A stretch of 64,000 nucleotides of DNA from a bacterium (GTDB taxonomy: Bacteria; Actinomycetota; Acidimicrobiia; Spongiisociales; Spongiisociaceae), in the NCBI GenBank assembly GCA_028820935.1, contig JAPPHZ010000018.1, positions 49,333-113,332 of the forward strand, in the 5' to 3' direction. The position numbers and the translations under genes were made by a program. The notes under the pieces are model-generated. The model worked only from the letters and a program-made list of their open reading frames with translations, was not told where the DNA came from and searched no databases. This document shows, one piece after another, positions 55,112 through 64,000 of this stretch. Each line of letters opens with the position of its first letter. Position 1 is the stretch's first letter.

Positions 55112-55164
55112 CAGGACTGATGTCGCCGTCCTGCGGGCCCCCGCCCGGTTGGTAAAGGATCACG

Positions 55165-55869
55165 TCAGGCCCGTCCGTACACGGGTACGACCGCTCCTGA
55201 CATGACACCCGACTCACCGGTCAGGATGAACTCCGCCACCGCGGCGATCTCGTCAGGAGTGGGCCACTTGACGTACTCCGCGAAGGGCAGCGCGCGGCGG
55301 GTGGCGGGCGTGTCTATCACCGACGGCAGGATCACGTTGACGGTGACTTCTGAGTCCTCCAACTCCGCCGCCGCAGTCTTCGCCAGAGCGACCACCCCCG
55401 CCTTGGCTATGTTGAAGGCCGCCTGACCTGGTGGGTTGTCCACCACCGCCCGGCTCCCGACCAGCAGGATGCGGCCCCCGCCGGCCGCGAGGTGAGGGAC
55501 GGCGGCCCGCACCGTGTAGAAGGCCGACCGCAGGTTGAGATCGATCATCCAGTCGAACCGTACATCGTCGGTGTCCTTCACATCCCGCCCCGCTGCCCAG
55601 CCTCCCACCAGAGAGGCCACCGCGTCGATACGCCCGAACCGGGCTGCCACCCTGGCCATGAAGTCCTCGACCTCCCCGGACTCCGTGGCGTTGACACGGC
55701 GGAGGACCAGCTGATCCTCGTCGAAAGGGAACCGTTCCTCGAACTCGTCCGTGTCGATGGGTCTGAGATAGGTGGCGCCGATGCGGTAGCCCCGGCGGAT
55801 CAGCCGCCCGGTGAGGGCGGCGCCGAGCCCGCTGGTGGCGCCGACTATGACTGCTACAGGACCACTCAT
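55165..55869 (-). CDS. Short-chain dehydrogenase/reductase-like protein lacking the catalytic Tyr
   Basis: The protein has 234 residues from the ATG at 55869. The cofactor motif GATSGLGAAL and NLRSAF are normal. The serine of LLVGSRAV (S139) is present. The Y-x-x-x-K motif reads F152-N-I-A-K156, so the catalytic tyrosine is a phenylalanine. Activity may be lost or altered. It lies 7 nt after the glycerate kinase gene in the same operon, which hints at tartronate semialdehyde or hydroxy-acid metabolism; this is inference. Confidence 0.85.
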   Translation of the reverse strand: MSGPVAVIVGATSGLGAALTGRLIRRGYRIGATYLRPIDTDEFEERFPFDEDQLVLRRVNATESGEVEDFMARVAARFGRIDAVASLVGGWAAGRDVKDTDDVRFDWMIDLNLRSAFYTVRAAVPHLAAGGGRILLVGSRAVVDNPPGQAAFNIAKAGVVALAKTAAAELEDSEVTVNVILPSVIDTPATRRALPFAEYVKWPTPDEIAAVAEFILTGESGVMSGAVVPVYGRA

Positions 55870-55876
55870 ATTGAGC

Positions 55877-57196
55877 TCAGGATATAACGATCCGCTCGGG
55901 GGCGGGACCATTCCCCGATCTGTCCACGATCCACAGATCGGCTACGTTGGTACCCGTTCTCCCGGTCCGGAGCAGCCCCCCTGCCGCCTCCAGATACGGA
56001 TAGGAGTCACAGGCGGCCAGGTGTCGGTGCGCGGGCGCCGGATCGGTGACCGTGGCGCCGTCGACGCAGCCACCGGCCGCATCGGTGGGACCGTCCACGC
56101 CGTCGGTGCCGAAGGCGAGAAACCGGTGACGGCTCCCGGCGATCTCGATGCCTGCGGCGAGGGCGGCATGCTGGTTGCGACCGCCCCTGCCGGACCCGCA
56201 CACCTCGACTGTGGTTTCTCCGGCCAGGACCCGAACCGTGCCCTCCGGAGTGGCGGCCAGCTCCCTCAGGACGGTGTCCTCGGTGTCCCCGGCCAGCGGC
56301 CCGGGGACCGGCGACACGTCCAGGCCGGCCGAGGACAGGAACCGGACAGCCGCCCGCCCCGCGGTCATCCCGTCAGCCAGGATCAGGGCGAGATCGTCGC
56401 CCGGCACGCCCCGGGTATCGGAGCCCTCGACCCCGGCCGTGACCATGTGCCGGACCCGCTCCGCCGCGCCACCCCGGATCGCGTACAGGTCGAGTATCTC
56501 GCTCACCGGGGCCGAGTTCCGGGGTGCGGTCACGGTGGGGCCGGAGGCCACCACCGCCGGGTCGTCGCCCACGTCCGAGACCACCAGCGTGACCACCGGG
56601 CTCCGGCATCGCGCGGCCAACCGGCCGGCCTTCACTCGCGACACCGACTGTCGGACCTGGTTGATCGTCTCGATGGGCGCGCCGGAGCGGATCAGCTGGT
56701 CGTTCAGGTCCTGGATGTCGTCGAGGCAGAGGCCCTCGGCCGGCGCCTCCAGCAGGGCAGATCCGCCCCCGGACACGAGAGCCAGCAGGAACTCGTCCGG
56801 CCCCACGCCCTGTGCCAGGTCGATGGCGCGCTCGGCCGCTATGACGCTTCCTCCATCGGGCACCGGATGGCCTCCCACCAGCACTTCCGCCCAACCAGGC
56901 GCCTCCTCGGCCTGGTCGGTCACCACCAGGCCTCGCGACACCAGGGGTCCCAGGGTGTCCGCCGCGCCCCGGCTCATACCGGTGGCCGCCTTGCCGACCG
57001 CCAGCACCACCACCCGCCGCGCCGCGACGAAATGGCCACCAGCGTGAACCCCACCCTCCGCGGTGGCGAGCGCGGCGCGCACCAGCCGGCGGGGATCCAC
57101 CTCCTCCAATGCAGCATCCACCGCGCCGAGCAGGCGGCCCGTGGCCCGAGGGCGGATGGCCCGGAGATCACCGAGCCGCTCGCCGGCCAGTCCCAT
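55877..57196 (-). CDS. Glycerate 2-kinase (GckA/MOFRL family)
   Basis: The protein has 439 residues. An N-terminal DUF4147 kinase domain has AVGKAATGMSRGAADTL, GGHPVPDGGS, and LVSGGGSALLEAP. The C-terminal MOFRL domain has LAGETTVEVCGSGRGGRNQHAAL (about 344-366, described by position) and FGTDGVDGPTDAAGG. It phosphorylates glycerate to 2-phosphoglycerate. The ATG at 57196 shares one base with the PIG-L stop (TGATG), so translation is coupled. The following SDR gene is 7 nt away, and the three form an operon. Confidence 0.92.
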   Translation of the reverse strand: MGLAGERLGDLRAIRPRATGRLLGAVDAALEEVDPRRLVRAALATAEGGVHAGGHFVAARRVVVLAVGKAATGMSRGAADTLGPLVSRGLVVTDQAEEAPGWAEVLVGGHPVPDGGSVIAAERAIDLAQGVGPDEFLLALVSGGGSALLEAPAEGLCLDDIQDLNDQLIRSGAPIETINQVRQSVSRVKAGRLAARCRSPVVTLVVSDVGDDPAVVASGPTVTAPRNSAPVSEILDLYAIRGGAAERVRHMVTAGVEGSDTRGVPGDDLALILADGMTAGRAAVRFLSSAGLDVSPVPGPLAGDTEDTVLRELAATPEGTVRVLAGETTVEVCGSGRGGRNQHAALAAGIEIAGSRHRFLAFGTDGVDGPTDAAGGCVDGATVTDPAPAHRHLAACDSYPYLEAAGGLLRTGRTGTNVADLWIVDRSGNGPAPERIVIS

Positions 57197-57951
57197 CAGG
57201 GTGTGATCCGCTTGAACGCCTCGGCTCGGGGAAGGCCGGCCTCGTCACCGGCGGTCCGGGCGCGGTCGTCGATCTCGAGGCGGAACGCTTCGGTTGCCTC
57301 CTCCGAGTGCCCGGCGCCGTCCATCGTGGTGGTGGCCTGGCTGGAGTGCGACAGCAGGGCGGCCACCTTGTGCTCTACGAAACCGGTCACGTCCTCGTGG
57401 TGATCCGGTTCGTCCGCCGCCCACAGCAGCATGGCCCCTGGACGGTGATGGGCCAGGCCACCCGCCAACTGCTCCGGAAAGAAGAGGTGGTCCCGGGCGG
57501 CCACCACCCCGTCAATGGCTGCCCAGCCGGTCGCCCGGTGGTCGGGATGCAGCATGTAGCGGCGCCACGGATCGTGGGTAAGGACCACGTCGGGTCGCAG
57601 CCTGCGGATCCACAGGCACACCTCGGCGCGCAGTTCCATGGTGTAAACCAACTCGCCGTCGAGGTGGGAAAGGTTGAGGGCGCTGTCCACTCCGAGGGCC
57701 TCGGCGGCGCGGGTCTGCTCGTTCATCCTCATGAGTACCAGGTCGGACGGGCTGAGCGAAGGGTCCCACGATCCCTTGGATCCGTCCGTCAGCACGAGGA
57801 TGGTCGCCTCCGTCCCTGCGGCGGCCCACTTGGCCAGGGTCCCTCCGGCCCCGAACTCGGCATCGTCGGGATGTGCGCCGATGGCCAGCGCTCGCCTCGG
57901 GACCGGTAGGTCGGATGTCATGCGCTGGTCGGGAGAGCGGTAATCGACCAT
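57196..57951 (-). CDS. PIG-L family deacetylase
   Basis: The protein has 251 residues. The metal-binding AIGAHPDDAEFGAGGTLAKW near residue 25, VLTDGSKGSWDPS and HPDHRATGWAAIDGV are typical of zinc-dependent PIG-L/LmbE enzymes, such as MshB and mycothiol S-conjugate amidase. They remove acetyl or amide groups from glucosamine-containing molecules. The operon with glycerate kinase does not settle the substrate. ATG 57921 is a possible shorter start. It is the first gene of the operon; the cox operon diverges from it after about 150 bp. Confidence 0.87.
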   Translation of the reverse strand: MVDYRSPDQRMTSDLPVPRRALAIGAHPDDAEFGAGGTLAKWAAAGTEATILVLTDGSKGSWDPSLSPSDLVLMRMNEQTRAAEALGVDSALNLSHLDGELVYTMELRAEVCLWIRRLRPDVVLTHDPWRRYMLHPDHRATGWAAIDGVVAARDHLFFPEQLAGGLAHHRPGAMLLWAADEPDHHEDVTGFVEHKVAALLSHSSQATTTMDGAGHSEEATEAFRLEIDDRARTAGDEAGLPRAEAFKRITP

Positions 57952-58103
57952 GGCCCGAGCCTAGGCCATGTGCCAGGGAGCCCGCCTCCACGGTGGGTTC
58001 CGCGGTCTACCGGTCGGCTCGGCGGAAAGAAACCGGCGATTACCGGTGGGATGAGCGCTCGGCCCGATAAGGTGGGGCCAGCGACCGCAGGAGGTGAGGT
58101 TCG

Positions 58104-58979
58104 GTGTATCCATCCGCGTTCGACTACTCGGCGCCCGGCAGTCTTGAGGAGGCCCTGGCCACCCTGGCTGAGTTGGGTGACGAGGGCCGGGTTCTCGCCG
58201 GCGGCCAGAGCCTCATCCCCATGATGAAGCTCCGGCTGGCGGCGCCGGGCCACCTCGTGGACATCAACCGCGTCAGCGAGCTGGCACACATAAGCGAGTC
58301 CAACGGCCACCTGGCGGTGGGGGCGCTGGCCCGTCACGCCGACGTGGCCTCATCGGAGACGGTGAGCCGCTACAACCACACGGTGGCCTCCGCGGCGCCT
58401 TGGGTGTCCGATCCGCTGGTGCGGAACCGGGGAACCCTGTGCGGCTCGGTGGCCCACTGCGACCCCGAGGGCGACTGGAACTCGGTGATGCTGGCGGTGG
58501 GCGCTTCGGTGGTGGCCCGCTCGTCGTCGGGGGAGCGGGTGATCCCGATCACCGAATTCGTGGTCGACTTTTTCACCAACTCGCTCAATCCCGGAGAGAT
58601 GGTCACGGAAGTGCGGATCCCGGCGTACCAGGGTCCGGCCGGGGGCGCGTACCTCAAGCTGGAGCGCAAGGTCGGCGACTACGCCACCGTGGGAGTGGCC
58701 ACCCATCTCGTGCTCGACGGTTCGGGGAACGTGGCGGAGGCGGGCCTGGGCCTGACCGCCGTGTACGGCCACAATCTGAAGGTCACGGAGGCGGAGGAGA
58801 TGATGGCCGGGCAGACCCCCGGACCGGAAATGTTCGCCGAGGCGGCGGCCATCGCGGCCCGCGCCTGCGATCCCGATGACAACGTCCGGGGTCCGGCCGA
58901 GTACAAGCGGGCCGTCGTAGCCGAGTACACCAGGCGCGGGTTCGCCCAGGCACTGGCCCAGGCAAGAGGGGAGGGCTGA
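58104..58979 (+). CDS. coxM: Aerobic carbon monoxide dehydrogenase, medium (FAD) subunit
   Basis: The protein has 291 residues. FAD-binding motifs are LAGGQSLIPMMKLR near residue 32 and DPLVRNRGTLCGSVAHCDPEGDW near 103 (described by position). The subunit carries electrons from the 2Fe-2S subunit to the acceptor. A GTG start at 58104 is preceded by AGGAGGTGAGG. The stop shares one base with the coxS start (TGATG). The gene order M-S-L is that of form I aerobic CO dehydrogenases. Confidence 0.93.
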   Translation: MYPSAFDYSAPGSLEEALATLAELGDEGRVLAGGQSLIPMMKLRLAAPGHLVDINRVSELAHISESNGHLAVGALARHADVASSETVSRYNHTVASAAPWVSDPLVRNRGTLCGSVAHCDPEGDWNSVMLAVGASVVARSSSGERVIPITEFVVDFFTNSLNPGEMVTEVRIPAYQGPAGGAYLKLERKVGDYATVGVATHLVLDGSGNVAEAGLGLTAVYGHNLKVTEAEEMMAGQTPGPEMFAEAAAIAARACDPDDNVRGPAEYKRAVVAEYTRRGFAQALAQARGEG

Positions 58980-59440
58980 TGCAGATCACCGTCAACATAA
59001 ACGGCGCCAGCGAGACCCGGGACGTCGAGCCCAGGCGCCTGCTGGTCGACTTCATCCGCTCGGACGCCGGTCTCACCGGGACCCACATCGGCTGCGACAC
59101 CTCCTCCTGCGGTGCTTGCACCGTCCTCCTGGACGGCCGGCCGGTCAAGTCCTGCACGGTGCTGGCGGTCCAGGCCGACGGCAGCGAGGTGAAGACTGTC
59201 GAGGGTCTGGCCGAGGGTGGGGAACTCCATCCGGTCCAGGCAGCCTTCAAGGAGCACCACGGCCTGCAGTGCGGCTTCTGCACACCGGGGATGATGCTGG
59301 TGGGAAGCGCCCTGCTCGACGAGAATCCGGATCCGACCGACGAGGAGGTCCGCTGGGCCATATCCGGCAACATCTGCCGCTGCACCGGCTACATGAACAT
59401 CGTGACTGCCATCCAGGCCGCAGGCGGAGAGGGGAGCTGA
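58979..59440 (+). CDS. coxS: Aerobic carbon monoxide dehydrogenase, small (2x[2Fe-2S]) subunit
   Basis: The protein has 153 residues. The plant-type cluster is bound by CDTSSCGACTVLLDGRPVKSC (first cysteines in the short motif CDTSSCGAC), and the second by CGFCTPGMM and CRCTGYMNI. It passes electrons from the molybdenum site to FAD. It is translationally coupled to coxM (TGATG) and ends one base before coxL. Length and motifs fit the family exactly. Confidence 0.95.
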   Translation: MQITVNINGASETRDVEPRRLLVDFIRSDAGLTGTHIGCDTSSCGACTVLLDGRPVKSCTVLAVQADGSEVKTVEGLAEGGELHPVQAAFKEHHGLQCGFCTPGMMLVGSALLDENPDPTDEEVRWAISGNICRCTGYMNIVTAIQAAGGEGS

Positions 59441-59441
59441 C

Positions 59442-61814
<2,373 letters not shown>

Positions 61815-61821
61815 GCGTGCG

Positions 61822-62715
61822 ATGAGCATCCTGCGGCAGGCGGCCCGGCTCCATGAGGAGGGGCGGGCGTTCGCCCTGGCAACGGTCACGTGGTCGCGGG
61901 GGCCGTCGTCCGGCAAGGGCGGTTCCAAGGCGATAATCCACCCGGACGGCCGGGTGGAAGGCTGGCTGGGAGGCGCCTGCGCAGCCCCGACCGTGGTTCG
62001 CCACGCCTTGGAGGCGCTCGGGGATGGCGAGGCGCGGGTGCTGATGCTGGGGGAAGGCGACCGCCGGCCTGGCGTGACGCACGTGGCGATGGCCTGCGAC
62101 AGCGAGGGATCGATGGAGGTGTTCGTGGAACCGGTCCTCCCCTCTCCTCACCTGATCGTTGTCGGCTCCTCTCCGATGACCGGGACCCTGCGGCGGATAG
62201 CCGAGGTGGTCGGGTGGCGGGCCGAGGTCGTCACCGACGTAGGGGACATCGGCCGGGCCGGCGAACGATCCTATGTAGTGGTCGCCACCCAGGGCCACTT
62301 CGACGAGCCGGCCCTGGAAGCCGCTCTCGCCACCCCTGCCGCCTACGTGGGCCTCGTGGCCTCGGAGAAGAGGGCCTCTTCGGTGCTCGCCTGGCTCCGG
62401 GAGCGGGGAGCGGGAGCGGGCGCCCTCTCAAGAGTGCATGCTCCGGCCGGCGTCGATCTGGGGTCGACCGCCCACGAGGAGATAGCTGTGTCGATCATGG
62501 CCGAGCTGGTCGCCTTCAAGGCGGCCGGAGCCGGTGCCCAGGTGGTGCAGGTGGTCATACCGCCTCAAGCGGTCGATCCGGTGTGCGGGATGCTGGTGGA
62601 CGTGGCGACGGCCGGCTTCGTCAGCCGCCATGCCGGAGAAGAGGTCTACTTCTGCGCCGCCGGTTGCCGCCGCGCCTACGAGTCCGATCCCTCCGCATAT
62701 CCCGAGCAGTGCTGA
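61822..62715 (+). CDS. XdhC/CoxF-like maturation protein with C-terminal YHS domain
   Basis: The protein has 297 residues. Residues 1-230 match XdhC/CoxI/CoxF proteins: GSKAIIHPDGRVEGWLGGAC, then LIVVGSSPMTGTLRRIAE and TQGHFDEPALEAAL. These proteins insert or sulfurate molybdenum cofactor in xanthine or CO dehydrogenases. Residues about 250-297 form a YHS domain: VDPVCGMLVD, FCAAGCRRAYESDP, which binds metal in some proteins, including copper or heme-linked roles. A YHS domain beside a Mo-Cu enzyme suggests copper delivery; this is inference. It begins 7 nt after coxL, in the same operon. Confidence 0.88.
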   Translation: MSILRQAARLHEEGRAFALATVTWSRGPSSGKGGSKAIIHPDGRVEGWLGGACAAPTVVRHALEALGDGEARVLMLGEGDRRPGVTHVAMACDSEGSMEVFVEPVLPSPHLIVVGSSPMTGTLRRIAEVVGWRAEVVTDVGDIGRAGERSYVVVATQGHFDEPALEAALATPAAYVGLVASEKRASSVLAWLRERGAGAGALSRVHAPAGVDLGSTAHEEIAVSIMAELVAFKAAGAGAQVVQVVIPPQAVDPVCGMLVDVATAGFVSRHAGEEVYFCAAGCRRAYESDPSAYPEQC

Positions 62716-62796
62716 TGCCGATGTATCCTCTTCCTGTGGGGCGAACGCTTCGCACCGAGTGACAGCTAACCGGCGAGCCGGGGAAGGGGGAATCCG

Positions 62797-63333
62797 GTGA
62801 AGATACGCCAGGTGATCGTTGCCGGTCTAGGACTGCTCGTTCTGGTGGGGATGGCGGCATGCCAGGGAGAGACGCCCTCCGGGGTGGGCCAGGAGGCGGT
62901 TGCTTCGATGTCGGGCACCGACGGCGCCGCTCTAGGTACTGTCGTGCTTACGGAAGGACCCAATGGTGTCTTGATCTCGGCTGACGTGACAGGGCTTTCC
63001 CCCGGAGCGCACGGATTCCACATCCATGGTGTGGGCGCTTGCACGCCCGATTTCTCCGCGGCGGGCGGGCACTTTGCTCCCGGTGGGGAAGGTCATGGCT
63101 TTCAGCACGAGGACGGGTCCCACGCCGGAGACCTGCCGAACCTCTACGCGGGTGCGGATGGAGTTGCCCGGGCCGACGTCTTCACGGACAAGATCACATT
63201 GGCGGCCGATGCCGACACGTCGATCTTCGATGCGGACGGTTCCGCCATCATCATCCATGCCAAACCCGACAGCTACGGTCCCGACCCTGGCGCCGGCGAC
63301 CGCGTCGCCTGCGGCATCATCCGGCGCACATAG
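62797..63333 (+). CDS. sodC: Cu/Zn superoxide dismutase, lipoprotein (SodC)
   Basis: The protein has 178 residues. A lipoprotein signal ends LVGMAAC with the lipobox cysteine at about 22. Metal ligands appear as HGFHIHGVG, the AGGHFAP and HGFQHEDGSHAGDLPN stretch, and IIIHAKPD. GDRVACGII gives the arginine and second disulfide cysteine. It dismutates superoxide outside the membrane. A GTG start at 62797 follows AAGGGGGA. It lies about 80 bp after the XdhC gene and may share its operon. The pairing with a copper-enzyme cluster is noted. Confidence 0.92.
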   Translation: MKIRQVIVAGLGLLVLVGMAACQGETPSGVGQEAVASMSGTDGAALGTVVLTEGPNGVLISADVTGLSPGAHGFHIHGVGACTPDFSAAGGHFAPGGEGHGFQHEDGSHAGDLPNLYAGADGVARADVFTDKITLAADADTSIFDADGSAIIIHAKPDSYGPDPGAGDRVACGIIRRT

Positions 63334-63357
63334 TCCGCCGGCCCCGACGCCGGGCGG

Positions 63358-63855
63358 TCAGTCGTAATCGAAGACCTCTCCGGCCAGCACTTGTTCCAGG
63401 GATGCCTGCGGGTAATGGCCGTCGGGCCAGTCGGCCAGCTGGATGAGGGTGCCGTGGGCGCTCGATGGATGGATGAAGCACTCGCTCCAGCCGCCCGGAT
63501 TGGTATGCAAGCCGACCACGTCCATCCCGGCTTCCTCCGCTCTCCGGGCTGCCTCGGCCACCGAAGACACCTTGAAGGTGAGATGGTGCATCCCCTCCCC
63601 TCGCGATCGCAGGAAGCGCCATAGGAAGCAGTCATCGGTCACGGGCGCCAACACCTCGATCTTCGTGCCGCCCGGCAGCCGGTACTGGATCCACCGGAAT
63701 CCCCGCCGCTGGTTGTCCGCCCCCGTGAGGAAGGTACCGCCGAGCAACTCCAGCGACTCGGCCGCCGCGGCCGCGTCACGGACCCCGATGGCAACGTGGT
63801 CGAAGTACTCGATCAGGTCGCTGAGCGGTTCGAGGTTGTCGGGATGATCGGGCAT
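63358..63855 (-). CDS. Methylmalonyl-CoA epimerase-like VOC family protein
   Basis: The protein has 165 residues with two beta-alpha-beta-beta-beta modules. Metal ligands seem to be His in FDHVAIGV, Glu in GTKIEVLAP and His in MHHLTFKV, while the fourth position is Gln in HGTLIQLAD, not the more usual Glu. The length and motif order fit methylmalonyl-CoA epimerase. The mutase at 52 kb makes that assignment attractive but the Gln leaves doubt. It converges on sodC with 24 bp between the stops, which hold a GC-rich hairpin. Confidence 0.8.
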   Translation of the reverse strand: MPDHPDNLEPLSDLIEYFDHVAIGVRDAAAAAESLELLGGTFLTGADNQRRGFRWIQYRLPGGTKIEVLAPVTDDCFLWRFLRSRGEGMHHLTFKVSSVAEAARRAEEAGMDVVGLHTNPGGWSECFIHPSSAHGTLIQLADWPDGHYPQASLEQVLAGEVFDYD

Positions 63856-64000
63856 GGTCGCGGCCTCCGGTATGGCGCGAGAATCCGGCGCCCGCGTGGG
63901 GTGAGGACTGGTGTCTCAGTCGGTGGGTGAGGTGGCATGCCGCGCCCGGGCCCCGGGGCCGGGTAGTTTAAGGCGGGGGGACCTTCGGGGGGGCCGATGT
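63856..64000. other. Right-end intergenic sequence
   Basis: The last 145 bp show no gene. The 5' flank of the VOC gene is here, followed by G-rich tracts at the window edge. Confidence 0.4.

Overview
The window is GC-rich DNA from an actinobacterium. It carries an AdnA/AdnB-type pair of helicase-nucleases, a deazaflavin (F420)-type nitroreductase, a PIG-L deacetylase and an LpdA-like flavoprotein. Cys-containing SLH repeats on a SpoIID-like wall protein suggest an Acidimicrobiia-like lineage; this is an inference from gene content, not a phylogeny. No rRNA, CRISPR array, intact insertion sequence or phage module is visible.

Left part (1-9.9 kb): the 5' end of a class V aminotransferase, a deazaflavin-type oxidoreductase, and a Rieske oxygenase that converges on an unusual GPP34-cytochrome P450 fusion. 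A ladder of four direct repeats lies upstream of the fusion. Then come a small membrane protein, a tRNA-Glu with a gene-poor downstream region containing a 597-residue membrane protein, a GcvT-family aminomethyltransferase, and tRNA-Gln and tRNA-Glu.

10-20.7 kb: DNA repair and amino-acid metabolism. The AdnAB pair is preceded by a small translationally coupled ORF. A DUF1015 gene overlaps a glutamate dehydrogenase gene. A stand-alone RecB-type nuclease is followed by a structured, terminator-ended intergenic region that may encode an RNA.

20.7-29.3 kb: two acyl-CoA synthetases, an FMN reductase, a DsbB-like/thioredoxin-like redox pair and transketolase. 29.4-46.6 kb: a cell-surface polysaccharide region with an ABC-2 exporter, UDP-GlcNAc 2-epimerase-like protein, flippase-like membrane protein, pyruvyl transferase, several glycosyltransferases (one with two GT2 domains), a SpoIID-SLH protein and an initiating phosphoglycosyltransferase. 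A leucyl aminopeptidase lies inside it.

46.5-64 kb: a rhodanese-ThiF fusion, a sirtuin, PBP1, an acyl-CoA mutase large subunit, an LpdA-like flavoprotein, an SDR/glycerate kinase/PIG-L operon, and a coxMSL operon for aerobic CO dehydrogenase. CoxL has the form I active-site loop. Its 3' neighbour is an XdhC/CoxF-like protein carrying a YHS domain. A SodC lipoprotein and a methylmalonyl-CoA epimerase-like VOC protein end the window.

Three repeat families recur: a 169-170 bp palindromic-ended element (two inverted copies), an 81-83 bp palindromic element (two direct copies), and TAGTTGC-type heptamer runs fused to TAG stop codons at five genes. In both 170-bp copies and at all five heptamer sites, the upstream gene's TAG stop lies in or at the edge of the repeat.
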